Origin: an uncultured Verrucomicrobiota bacterium
Lineage (GTDB): Bacteria; Verrucomicrobiota; Verrucomicrobiia; Opitutales; Seribacteraceae
Assembly: GCA_902580225.1 (NCBI GenBank)
Contig: CACHJU010000006.1
Span: 1 to 64,000 of the forward strand
Length of the DNA stretch: 64,000 nucleotides
Direction of reading: 5' to 3'
The notes under the pieces were generated by a model. It searched no databases. It had not been told where the DNA came from and saw only the letters and a program-made list of their open reading frames with translations. A program made the translations under genes and the position numbers. This document shows positions 56,723 to 64,000 of this stretch, one piece after another (position 1 is the first letter of the stretch; each line of letters starts with the position of its first letter).

Positions 56723-57400
56723 ATGAAACTACTTAAATTTTACCTTCCTTCCTTGTTGTTCATTTTGGCAACGGGGCTTCTTTCTGCCAAAGAGACTTTT
56801 TTTAATGGGAAAGACCTGTCTGGATGGAGTGCAGAGGATATGTCGTACTGGTCGGTGCAGAATGGTGGCATTGTCGGAACTAAGGGCGACCAAAAAATTC
56901 AAGGGAATCAATTTCTCTGGTACGACAAAAAGGTGAATGACTTTAAATTGACCCTCAAAGTAAAACAGATTCCTTTTGCAGCCAACGCCGGTATTCAATT
57001 TCGTTCTAAACGTGAGAATAATGGCCATGCTGTGGGATATCAGGCGGATATTGGTAAAGGTTGGTGGGGTTCTCTCTATCATGAACATGGCAGAAAAATC
57101 TTGGCCAAGAACAAGGATAAAGAGGGAAAAAACCTCAAGCCTGAAAAATGGAATAAGTATGAAATTCTCACCGTGGGTCATCGAATTTGGCTGGCAATCA
57201 ATGGAAAGATCACCGTGGCACTCCGGGATCCAATTGGAGAACTCGAAGGCCAGATCTCCCTGCAAGTGCATGGAGGCATGCCCCAAAAGGTTATTTATCA
57301 AGACCTCACTTTGGAAAGAAACCCCCAAGTCAAAATGCTTGGAATGAATGAAGCCGAATTAAATAAAATTCTAAAACTTGCCCCTAAAGGCCGAAATTGA
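56723..57400 (+). CDS. DUF1080 (3-keto-disaccharide hydrolase-like) secreted protein
   Basis: This 225-residue exported protein has a signal peptide (about 1-22) and the DUF1080 jelly roll: TFFNGKDLSGWSAEDMSYWS, DFKLTLKVK, NAGIQFRSKRENNGHAVGYQ, then WNKYEILTVGHRIWLAINGK. Members can hydrolyse 3-keto-glycosides. It is directly after the glycosidase-like gene. Its stop at 57400 is followed, in another frame, by a remnant of a different gene, so its own end may have been shaped by a deletion. Confidence 0.9.
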   Translation: MKLLKFYLPSLLFILATGLLSAKETFFNGKDLSGWSAEDMSYWSVQNGGIVGTKGDQKIQGNQFLWYDKKVNDFKLTLKVKQIPFAANAGIQFRSKRENNGHAVGYQADIGKGWWGSLYHEHGRKILAKNKDKEGKNLKPEKWNKYEILTVGHRIWLAINGKITVALRDPIGELEGQISLQVHGGMPQKVIYQDLTLERNPQVKMLGMNEAELNKILKLAPKGRN

Positions 57401-57557
57401 CATCAATCACTGGACAGGATTTCACCCCTACAAAACCTTTGATCTTGAAGCTGGGAAGAAGATAACCTTTAAATTTCCTGATGGTTTCGCCGCCCATTGG
57501 ATTCGTTTCAAATCCAATAAGGAAATTAAATCAACCGCTCAACTCATTTACAAATGA
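57378..57557 (+). pseudogene. 3' remnant of a lost gene
   Basis: In a frame different from the DUF1080 gene, about 57 residues read AEIDINHWTGFHPYKTFDLE, KKITFKFPDGFAAHWIRFKS and end STAQLIYK. This is like the last jelly-roll segment of several large PVC glycan-active proteins. The frame has no start. Its TGA (57555-57557) overlaps the ATG of the next sulfatase (57554) as ATGA, the arrangement of a true upstream gene. It is best read as the surviving end of a gene whose body was deleted. Confidence 0.55.
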
Positions 57558-58978
57558 CCAATAAAATATCCCTCCTCTTTTTAACATTTTTTGCAATGTC
57601 AGGATCAGCAAAACAAAATGTTGTATTCATCTTAGCAGACGATATGAGTCGGGACACCTGGGGTGCATACGGCGGAAAAGACTGTAAGACTCCAAACATC
57701 GATCAATTAGCCAGGGATGGAACGCGATTTGATCGTGCCTATTGTACGGTGGCCATGTGTGCTCCCTTTAGGCAGGAACTTTACAGCGGAAGATCCCCCT
57801 GGCGAACCGGCACACTACCCAATCACTCAAAATCAGTTTCCGGAACCAAAAGCATTGTTCATTACCTAAAACCCCTCGGTTACCGGGTTGCCCTGCTCGG
57901 CAAATCCCATGTGGGCCCAAATGAATGCTATCCATTTGAGCGCCTTGGAGAAGTAAGTAAAAAAGTGGATGCCAATCCTGAAATCCTGGATAAGGCAAAG
58001 GCATTTCTCGATGACTGTGAAAAAACAGAAGATCCATTTTGCTTATTCATTGGATCTCATGATTCTCACGCTCCATTCACCACGGGTGACCCCTCATCAT
58101 ATGACGCCAAAAAAATTACGGTCCCATCCTATTGGATTGATACGCCCGAGCTGAGGGAGGTTATGATTCAATACTACGCAGAGATCACCAATTTTGATCA
58201 CTTAGTGGGAATGATGCGCAAGGAACTGGAAAAAAGAAATCTATGGAAAAATACCATTTTCATGGTATGCAGCGAACAGGGAACCCAGCTCCCCTTTGCG
58301 AAGTGGACCTGCTATGATAACGGCCTACATACAGGATTGGTCGCCCACTGGCCCGGCCTTTCCAAACCTGGATCAGTTATAGATGAGCTTGTCTCCACTG
58401 CTGATATAACTCCCAGCTTGGTCGATGAACTGGGAGGCAAACTTAAAAAAGGTGCCGTGGATGGAAAAAGCTTCCTTAGCTTACTAAAAGGTGTGGAGGA
58501 ACCGATACGTCAGTATGTATATGGGGCCTTTACGAATTGTCGAATCATTGACAATCGGGAACGCATCTATCCGATCCGGGCCATTCGCGATAAAAGATAC
58601 TCCCTGATTTACAATCCAAATCATAAATCCATAACATCCAATGTTACGCTCACACAGGCACTAAAGATGATTGAGGACACCCAAATAAAACCCAAGGACC
58701 TCAATCCGTCTGGCTCCTGGGTGGCAAAGCCAAAGAAAACCAAAATGGAACAAGCACTCGTTCATAAATTGCATAACCGGGACGAGTTTGAATTATACGA
58801 TTTACAAAAAGATCCATTTGAGATGAAAAATTTAGCGGGTAGTGCAAAGCACAAGAATGTTCAGCGAAGACTTAAATCTGCCTTAATGGCGAAACTAAAG
58901 GAATTAGAAGACAGCAATCCCATCAATACTGAAAAGGGATTTGTATCGGTTGGTAGCAAAAAAGGTAAGAAAAACTAG
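57554..58978 (+). CDS. sulfatase with SEQG in place of the SDNG metal loop
   Basis: This 474-residue exported sulfatase has a leader (about 1-19) and VVFILADDMSRDTWGAYG. The signature CAPFR (Cys69 expected formylglycine) lies in VAMCAPFRQELYSG. LLGKSHVG replaces GKWHLG. The later metal loop is VCSEQGTQLPFAKWTCYDNG, with Glu-Gln where Asp-Asn normally stands. This is the pattern of one distinct PVC sulfatase subfamily, so it may be active. Its start overlaps the remnant before it, and its end overlaps the convergent CIA30-like gene by four bases. Confidence 0.9.
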   Translation: MTNKISLLFLTFFAMSGSAKQNVVFILADDMSRDTWGAYGGKDCKTPNIDQLARDGTRFDRAYCTVAMCAPFRQELYSGRSPWRTGTLPNHSKSVSGTKSIVHYLKPLGYRVALLGKSHVGPNECYPFERLGEVSKKVDANPEILDKAKAFLDDCEKTEDPFCLFIGSHDSHAPFTTGDPSSYDAKKITVPSYWIDTPELREVMIQYYAEITNFDHLVGMMRKELEKRNLWKNTIFMVCSEQGTQLPFAKWTCYDNGLHTGLVAHWPGLSKPGSVIDELVSTADITPSLVDELGGKLKKGAVDGKSFLSLLKGVEEPIRQYVYGAFTNCRIIDNRERIYPIRAIRDKRYSLIYNPNHKSITSNVTLTQALKMIEDTQIKPKDLNPSGSWVAKPKKTKMEQALVHKLHNRDEFELYDLQKDPFEMKNLAGSAKHKNVQRRLKSALMAKLKELEDSNPINTEKGFVSVGSKKGKKN

Positions 58979-59574
58979 TACGACTTGATCCAGTCGACTT
59001 GTAGTTTGAACGGTCCATCCTGCTTATCGTAGATCATAAATTCGATACTATGGATCTTGGACTTGATCATTGGATACTCTTCTTTCGACAGCGGCCTCCC
59101 CCGCCAACTTACATCCATTTCATCAAAAGGAATCTTTATCTCACGCCAACCTTTTAAATCACTATCAGTATTAAAATTACTACGGTAAGAAACAGACTTC
59201 CCTTCAACACGAACGCCCAATTTATAAGTTCTTCCATCTCCCTTGTACCGAATATGTAGTCCTGTTTTGTCTCCCAAATCAAAATCAGATGGTTTAGTGC
59301 GAATAGAAGAAAATCCACCCCCATTTGTATTGGTATTTCCGGAAAAGATTAAACGCTTCTTTTTAGAGGTAAATCCTCCTTTTGAACGACCGCCCATGAC
59401 ATTGTCATTAACGACAATCCAATTATGTTTTGGATCATCAGTAATAAAATCAAAGAGTAAGCTGCCTTTCTCCATTTGTTTTGTGTGTTTGGTAATTCCT
59501 GAGGACTTGGGAACTATGGCAAGATATGAAAGAGATATTAAAAAAATCGTTAGATTTAGGGATAAGTAATTCAT
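58975..59574 (-). CDS. exported CIA30-like domain protein
   Basis: This 199-residue protein has a leader (about 1-26), then the CIA30 (NDUFAF1-type) beta-sandwich: WIVVNDNVMGGRSKGGF, LIFSGNTNTNGGGFSSIRTK, GLHIRYKGDGRTYKLGVRV and WREIKIPFDEM. CIA30 domains help assemble complex I in mitochondria; bacterial exported copies are of unknown role and resemble carbohydrate-binding jelly rolls. The signal peptide argues against a respiratory assembly role. The gene converges on the sulfatase at 57554. Confidence 0.85.
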   Translation of the reverse strand: MNYLSLNLTIFLISLSYLAIVPKSSGITKHTKQMEKGSLLFDFITDDPKHNWIVVNDNVMGGRSKGGFTSKKKRLIFSGNTNTNGGGFSSIRTKPSDFDLGDKTGLHIRYKGDGRTYKLGVRVEGKSVSYRSNFNTDSDLKGWREIKIPFDEMDVSWRGRPLSKEEYPMIKSKIHSIEFMIYDKQDGPFKLQVDWIKSY

Positions 59575-59624
59575 GTATATAAATTAACTTTAATATGCTT
59601 CCAGTCAAGGTAAGCACATTTGCA

Positions 59625-60011
59625 TTACCAAAGGATTGAAACAGGGTATTTTCTTAATTCTTCCTCATTCGTTAAAAGATACATGTCCTCCGCCAATGCA
59701 GTAGCTGCCAAAATACGATCAATCGCATCATCGTGATGATAGGGAAGCTCAGCGAGTCTGTAGCAATATTCCCGCGTCATGCCAATTGATCTGATATTCC
59801 AGGTTTTAACCTGTTCCTTGACCCATCTTCTTGGTGTGCTTGGCATTTCCAAACTACCGTCATTATATTTTAGGGATAGTTCCAGAACGGATGCATCACT
59901 GAGGTAGAATTCGTTTTCCTGATCTGAAAGAATTTGACTTGCGTTTGAACTCAGCCTTGCCGGTTCGGATGTCAGCCAAACAAATGGAAAAGTATCCAGT
60001 AATACACGCAT
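59625..60011 (-). CDS. vapC: VapC-type PIN-domain toxin
   Basis: This 128-residue PIN-domain ribonuclease-like protein has conserved acidic residues in RVLLDTFPFVWL (Asp6), SDASVLELSLKY (Glu in the second position), DDAIDRILAATALAE and the end LLTNEEELRKYPV. Together they should form the Mg-dependent nuclease centre. The usual D in LLTxD is N-E here. Toxins of this kind cut RNA, often tRNA. Its start shares one base (60011) with the antitoxin stop, a normal toxin-antitoxin arrangement. Confidence 0.9.
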   Translation of the reverse strand: MRVLLDTFPFVWLTSEPARLSSNASQILSDQENEFYLSDASVLELSLKYNDGSLEMPSTPRRWVKEQVKTWNIRSIGMTREYCYRLAELPYHHDDAIDRILAATALAEDMYLLTNEEELRKYPVSILW

Positions 60012-60244
60012 TAAAAATATACCACAGTATCACCCACACTACCCGCCACTTCTCGTTTCTCCACAATTTTAAGGGGTTTAGAAGTAACGGTACCCACATC
60101 GGGTCTTTCTTCATTCGGGAGTTGGGTGCATGGAACCAAACGGGCAATCGGCTTTTTTCCCCTCGCCAGTACAACTTGCTTTCCATCCTCTGCCTGTAAA
60201 AGCAATTTTGAAAGATTAGTTTTAGCAAAATGGACAGTATACAT
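60011..60244 (-). CDS. Phd/YefM-type antitoxin
   Basis: This 77-residue protein has the Phd/YefM N-terminal DNA-binding fold: VHFAKTNLSKLLLQAEDGKQ, VVLARGKKPIARLVPC. The C-terminus is expected to wrap the VapC toxin. It would bind its own promoter and repress both genes. An inverted repeat (60249-60274) directly upstream of the start is a likely binding site. Confidence 0.9.
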   Translation of the reverse strand: MYTVHFAKTNLSKLLLQAEDGKQVVLARGKKPIARLVPCTQLPNEERPDVGTVTSKPLKIVEKREVAGSVGDTVVYF

Positions 60245-60248
60245 ATAC

Positions 60249-60274
60249 CTAAGCTAAATTAAAAATTAGCTTAG
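60249..60274 (-). promoter_or_regulatory. nine-base inverted repeat upstream of the toxin-antitoxin pair, likely operator
   Basis: CTAAGCTAA (60249-60257) and TTAGCTTAG (60266-60274) form a perfect inverted repeat with an eight-base AT-rich spacer, four bases from the antitoxin start codon. Phd-type antitoxins bind such palindromes and repress their own operon. The symmetry is seen; the binding is inferred. Confidence 0.6.
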
Positions 60275-60411
60275 TCAATAAAATTTTCTATTTTTGAAAA
60301 TCTTATTGAAAAGAGTTCTGTCTTTAAAAATTCCAATTTAATCGAAGTAATCTTGCCATATTCAATACACTGGAAGTAATTTTAAATAGTTTCTATAAAC
60401 TTTTTTTAAAA

Positions 60412-61668
60412 ATGAAAAAAATTCCTATTTCTCACACCCGCCGAAGTTTTCTTACAAAGTCAGCGACTGGGGCAACTGCAGCGACTATTCTTCCCCGTCA
60501 CATTTTGGGTGCTCCCCATATTCCCCCATCTGAAAAATATGGTACTGCCCTGATAGGATGTGGAGGAAGAGGCCCGGGAACCTATTCTCAATTATGTAAG
60601 GGATTAAATGTCGAACTTGTCGGTGCCTGCGATGTTAACCTCGATCGTGCTGAAAGATTCTCTCAAGCTAGAAGTAAAGGTAAAGCTGAAATTTATCAGG
60701 ATTTCCGAAAACTTCTTGAGCGAAAAGACTTGGACTTGGTTGCGATTGCCACACCCCCTCATTGGCACACCAGTATATCCATCGCATCTGCAGAAGCCGG
60801 CATGGATGTTCTCTGCGAGAAACCGATGACCCGATTTGTCGCCGAAGGACGTGCAGTGGTTAACGCTTTCAAACGGTACGGACGGATTTTTCAGATCGGT
60901 ACTTTCGGAAGGTTTGGCAGAAGCAAGGACAAACACGCCGTGCTCAAACACAAGATTATGTCCAGTGGTCTACTCAAGGATTGCCGGGCAGTTCGTAAGA
61001 AAAAAGGTGGGTTGAAAGTGAAACAATGGAGTGGGACCCCAGGAATTGCTCCCCAGACAATTCCTGAAAATCTGGACTGGGACTTGTATTGCGGTCCTTC
61101 ACCCTGGAAACCCTATGAGAGCAGAAGGACGGGTGGAACCCATCGTGGGTACTGGGACTATGAAGGCGGTGGAATGTGCGATATGGGACAGCATCACTTT
61201 GACCCTGAACAATGGACTTACGCAAAAGACTATACCAGTCCAGTCAAGATTACCCCTTTCGCACCTCCGGCCCATCCGGAAGTAACTGGAATGTGGGCCT
61301 GGGTGGAACTCAAATATGCGGACGGCTTTAAATTTGTTATGGAAAGTACTGAGTGGGGTCCATCGTATGAACAAGATGAGGTTCGCGATGTATCCATGAA
61401 CGATCTCTCAATCGAAGATCAGAAAAAGATAAGTGAAATGCCTAACCCTGAACCGCTGCTTTCCTTTGCAGAAGCCGTAAAGCAGAGAAAAGAGGCAGGA
61501 GGACACCCTGAGGCGGCTCACCGGGCGGCCTGCATACTACATCTGGCCAACCTGGCCATTCGCCTCGGGCGTACACTTAATTACGATCCTGACAAGGAAA
61601 TATTCATCAACGATGAGGAAGCTAACCGCTTCCTCAATCCCCCAATGAGTGCACCTTGGCGAGTCTAA
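60412..61668 (+). CDS. Gfo/Idh/MocA family oxidoreductase with Tat-type signal
   Basis: This 418-residue protein has a twin-arginine-like leader (HTRRSFLTKSATGATAATIL), then the Rossmann motif TALIGCGGRGPGTYSQL. AIATPPHWHTSISIASAEAG and CEKPMTR follow, so the EKP lysine is present. The later GGMCDMGQHHFD block holds candidate catalytic His residues. This type of exported oxidoreductase is abundant in PVC bacteria and acts on sugars with NAD(P) carried in the folded protein. The AT-rich 167-base gap before it should hold its promoter. A HEAT-like gene follows 22 bases later. Confidence 0.92.
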   Translation: MKKIPISHTRRSFLTKSATGATAATILPRHILGAPHIPPSEKYGTALIGCGGRGPGTYSQLCKGLNVELVGACDVNLDRAERFSQARSKGKAEIYQDFRKLLERKDLDLVAIATPPHWHTSISIASAEAGMDVLCEKPMTRFVAEGRAVVNAFKRYGRIFQIGTFGRFGRSKDKHAVLKHKIMSSGLLKDCRAVRKKKGGLKVKQWSGTPGIAPQTIPENLDWDLYCGPSPWKPYESRRTGGTHRGYWDYEGGGMCDMGQHHFDPEQWTYAKDYTSPVKITPFAPPAHPEVTGMWAWVELKYADGFKFVMESTEWGPSYEQDEVRDVSMNDLSIEDQKKISEMPNPEPLLSFAEAVKQRKEAGGHPEAAHRAACILHLANLAIRLGRTLNYDPDKEIFINDEEANRFLNPPMSAPWRV

Positions 61669-61690
61669 ACCACAAATCCACTTCTTGCTG

Positions 61691-62521
61691 ATGAAAACAA
61701 TCGAAATCATACAAGCCTTTCCACAGCCTGACGGAAAGATACTCCGTACCATTGACAAAGACGCCTGTGAACAGGCAGTGGTGGACATCCTGAAAGGAGG
61801 AAAGCAAATCGTCCGGGAAATCGTTGACCTTATTCTGGAACCGGGAAATGGCGACGATATCCGCCCTAGGCACGCTCTTCATGCCACCGCCATCCGGGTT
61901 GGAGGAAAAGAGAGAAAAATGGAAAGAAAAGAATTCTCCTCCGTCTTAGCCGGGATGTTAACTGACGATCGTCCCCTCGCAGTTAAAGGATTCATCATCC
62001 GTCAGCTTCAGATTTGTGCCGGACCCGAACAGGCAGAAAAAATAGCTCCTTTTCTCACTAACCCGAATGAACATATTTATGAATACGCGGCTCAGGCATT
62101 GCAGGCGATTGGCGTGGGTACCGTGGTTCACTTTCGGAAAGCATACCCCGATGCCTCAGGAGATTGCAGACTCACCATTCTTCAGGCCCTCGGAGTTTTG
62201 GAAGACAAAAAATCCCGCGAGTACTTTTTAAATGCAGTTGAGGATAAAGATCTGGAAATCCGTCTTGCAGGAATGTGGGGTCTTATGAAAATTGCATCCT
62301 CCAAGGATATGGGTGTTTTGCTTTCCCAATCGGAAAAGGAAAAAGGCTGGGGGCGAATCAAAGCAACCGCCTATTGCTTTGAACTCGCCGAAAAGCTAAC
62401 TGTAAAAGGGCAGAAAGAAGAAGCCGGCAAGATTTACAGACAGATCAAAAATTCACGAAAAGAAAAAGCAGATAACTATCTCCGCCAATCGGCCGACCTG
62501 GGGATATCTCTCCTTAAATAA
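61691..62521 (+). CDS. HEAT-like repeat protein
   Basis: This protein has about 276 residues from the ATG at 61691; a GTG at 61649 in the same frame overlaps the previous gene and is less likely. It has helical HEAT/armadillo-like repeats (AVKGFIIRQLQICAGPEQAE, YEYAAQALQAIGVG, EIRLAGMWGLMKIAS) and no visible signal or enzyme motif, so it is probably a cytoplasmic scaffold. It lies between the Gfo/Idh/MocA gene and a PQQ-like propeller gene on the same strand. Confidence 0.8.
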   Translation: MKTIEIIQAFPQPDGKILRTIDKDACEQAVVDILKGGKQIVREIVDLILEPGNGDDIRPRHALHATAIRVGGKERKMERKEFSSVLAGMLTDDRPLAVKGFIIRQLQICAGPEQAEKIAPFLTNPNEHIYEYAAQALQAIGVGTVVHFRKAYPDASGDCRLTILQALGVLEDKKSREYFLNAVEDKDLEIRLAGMWGLMKIASSKDMGVLLSQSEKEKGWGRIKATAYCFELAEKLTVKGQKEEAGKIYRQIKNSRKEKADNYLRQSADLGISLLK

Positions 62522-62540
62522 CCCTTCACCTAAGTTACTA

Positions 62541-63788
62541 ATGCGTTTATTTTTCCTCCCATTCATCCTTGTTCAATTAGTTCATTCCCAACCCATCCAA
62601 TGGAACCAGTTCCGCGGACCCAATGGAGACGGGGATGCAGGTAAGGCCAATTTACCGATCCAATTTTCGGAAACTGAGAATTTAACCTGGAAAACCCCCA
62701 TGCCTGGAAAAGCCTGGTCATCCCCGGTGGTAAAAGATGGAAAGGTGTGGATTACCAATGCCGAGGAAGACGGATTTAAAATGTGGGCAATTCAACTGGA
62801 CTGGAAAACCGGTAAACTATTAAAAAAGGTTTTGGTTTTTGAAAACAAAGAACCCCAGTTTTGCCATCCAATGAACAGCTATGCCACCCCCACTCCTGTG
62901 ATCGCCGGAAATCAGGTTTTCGTTCATTTTGGGTCCCATGGAACCGCTGCCCTGGACGCCAATACGGGAAGGAAAATTTGGGAAAGAAGGGATTTAAAGT
63001 GCGACCACTACCGGGGTGCAGCGGCTTCCCCCATTCCCCACCTCGATACACTGATTATTCATTTCGACGGCCATGATTTCCAGTTTATTGTCTGCCTTAA
63101 TCAGAAAACGGGAAAAACTATTTGGAAAAAAGAACGGGCCTATGACTTCAAAACTGACAATGGTGACCGGAAAAAAGCATACTGCACACCCAGCGTGATC
63201 GAACACAAGGGCCGCCTCGAACTTATCAGCCCGGGTGCCGTTGCCACCGAATCCAGAAATCCCCAAAACGGCGAATTGTATTGGACCGTGAGAACAGGTG
63301 GAATGAATTCCTCTTCCCGGCCAATTCTCAGAGACGGAATTATTTTTGTATTCTGCGGCATGGGTTCGATGTCCGCTATTAAACCGGGCGGAAAAGGGGA
63401 TGTTGATGACACTCACCTGATTTGGAATCGTCGCAAAGTGGTGCCCAAAAAATCTTCGCCTCTTTTACTGGGAGATTATTTATTCATGGTATCAGACGAA
63501 GGCGTGGCCTCCTGCAATAATCCGAAGACCGGAGAAGTTTACTGGGCGGAACGCCTGGGCGTAAAGGGCCAGTGTGCCTCCTCTCCCATACACGCGAACG
63601 GGAATATTTACTCTTTTTCAAGTGCGGGTGACTGCGTGGTATTTGCACCTGACCCCCAGGAACTCAAAGTTATCAGCCGCAATAAACTTGACAATGGTTG
63701 CATGGCATCTCCTGCAGTGGTCGGTAATTCTCTGCTTGTGAGAACCAAGGAAAACTTATATCGATTTGATCGGTCCGATAGGCAATAA
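62541..63788 (+). CDS. exported PQQ-like beta-propeller protein
   Basis: This 415-residue protein has a signal peptide (about 1-17), then WNQFRGPNGDGDAGKANLP, an opening typical of PQQ-like propellers of PVC bacteria. Blades repeat patterns such as VKDGKVWITNAEEDG, LDANTGRKIWERRDL, LNQKTGKTIWKKERA, NPKTGEVYWAERLG and IHANGNIYSFSSAGD. It could be a quinoprotein dehydrogenase or a structural propeller; no clear PQQ-calcium site was seen. It is 20 bases after the HEAT-like gene. Confidence 0.85.
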   Translation: MRLFFLPFILVQLVHSQPIQWNQFRGPNGDGDAGKANLPIQFSETENLTWKTPMPGKAWSSPVVKDGKVWITNAEEDGFKMWAIQLDWKTGKLLKKVLVFENKEPQFCHPMNSYATPTPVIAGNQVFVHFGSHGTAALDANTGRKIWERRDLKCDHYRGAAASPIPHLDTLIIHFDGHDFQFIVCLNQKTGKTIWKKERAYDFKTDNGDRKKAYCTPSVIEHKGRLELISPGAVATESRNPQNGELYWTVRTGGMNSSSRPILRDGIIFVFCGMGSMSAIKPGGKGDVDDTHLIWNRRKVVPKKSSPLLLGDYLFMVSDEGVASCNNPKTGEVYWAERLGVKGQCASSPIHANGNIYSFSSAGDCVVFAPDPQELKVISRNKLDNGCMASPAVVGNSLLVRTKENLYRFDRSDRQ

Positions 63789-63798
63789 TTTTTAATAA

Positions 63799-64000
63799 AT
63801 GAAAAAAAAGATCCTCCTCATCAGTCTCCTGTTTAACGGGGTTTCCTTGTTTGCCAAAGATTCCTGGAAATCACAGCCCAATTGGTTAGAGCTTCCCGGC
63901 AATCGTGATAAAGTCGGAAATATGCATGGTGATATTGCGGTAAGCTCAAATGGTGACATCTATGTAAGTGTGGGCGACCCCAAGGCCGGCTTGCAAGTTT
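63799..64000 (+). CDS. secreted beta-propeller protein, partial (5' end only)
   Basis: The ATG at 63799 opens a frame that runs past the window end, with 67 residues visible. A signal peptide (MKKKILLISLLFNGVSLFA) is followed by NWLELPGNRDKVGNMHGDIA and SSNGDIYVSVGDPKAGLQV, like the first blade of NHL-type or six-bladed propellers. Only this much can be said. It is ten bases after the PQQ-like gene, so probably in the same transcript. Confidence 0.7.
   Translation, partial: MKKKILLISLLFNGVSLFAKDSWKSQPNWLELPGNRDKVGNMHGDIAVSSNGDIYVSVGDPKAGLQV

Noticed and set aside
1..64000. CRISPR array, prophage, integrase or insertion sequence
   Set aside because: No regular repeat-spacer pattern and no transposase, integrase or phage structural motif was seen in any frame.

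Overview
The window looks like a chromosomal piece of a marine or polysaccharide-degrading bacterium of the PVC superphylum, most likely Verrucomicrobiota, with Planctomycetota or Lentisphaerota as alternatives. The evidence is the gene content: thirteen intact secreted sulfatases plus one broken one, cytochrome/dehydrogenase proteins of the PVC type, DUF1592+DUF1552 and DUF1549/DUF1553+DUF1501 gene pairs, DUF1080 and Gfo/Idh/MocA proteins, and a decayed PAS-AraC regulator of a type common in Verrucomicrobiota. No rRNA, tRNA, CRISPR array, insertion sequence or phage gene was seen.

Layout. 1-8851 (minus strand): a probable operon, read from 8851 downward: a ThuA/dehydrogenase/carbohydrate-binding/cupredoxin fusion, a Gfo/Idh/MocA oxidoreductase, a sulfatase, a HEAT-like/cupredoxin protein and a second PVC-type dehydrogenase that leaves the window at base 1. 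8951-9709 (+): a decayed PAS-AraC regulator. 9725-11173 (-): a sulfatase. 11309-30698 (+): aminopeptidase P, sulfatase, FAD oxidoreductase, an FMN-binding/iron-sulfur membrane protein coupled to ApbE, another sulfatase, a sulfatase pseudogene, an acyltransferase with ankyrin repeats, a DUF2238 protein, a methyltransferase, then a DUF1592 cytochrome, a DUF1552 protein, a DUF1080 protein and a small metal-site lipoprotein. 30705-32565 (-): a repeat protein and a small secreted protein. 32787-41647 (+): a cytochrome-c-bearing dehydrogenase, a secreted metallopeptidase with a VHL-beta-like tail, a GntR regulator, a DUF1549/DUF1553 cytochrome, a DUF1501 protein and a small membrane protein. 41665-58978 (+): eight sulfatases in near-tandem order, a glycosidase-like beta-propeller, a DUF1080 protein, a gene remnant and a ninth sulfatase. 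58975-60244 (-): a CIA30-like protein and a Phd/VapC toxin-antitoxin pair. 60412-64000 (+): a Gfo/Idh/MocA protein, a HEAT-like protein and two beta-propeller proteins, the last one cut by the window end.

How it may work together (inference): exported sulfatases strip sulfate from a complex polysaccharide. Propeller-type glycosidases and DUF1080/Gfo-Idh-MocA enzymes (the latter pair possibly through 3-keto sugars) attack the glycan. Periplasmic dehydrogenase-like proteins pass electrons to built-in carriers, which are a type-1 copper domain in two proteins and a c-type heme in another. The varied active-site motifs, added C-terminal domains and broken copies of the sulfatases suggest an expanding and eroding repertoire rather than one fixed pathway. 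No sulfatase-maturing enzyme (FGE or anSME) and no SusCD-type transporter is in the window.

Coding density is high. The longest gaps not explained by a gene or pseudogene are 19204-19462 and 32566-32786, both under 300 bases. Most exported proteins start with a short hydrophobic leader, and weak or absent Shine-Dalgarno sequences make several starts uncertain; these are noted per gene.
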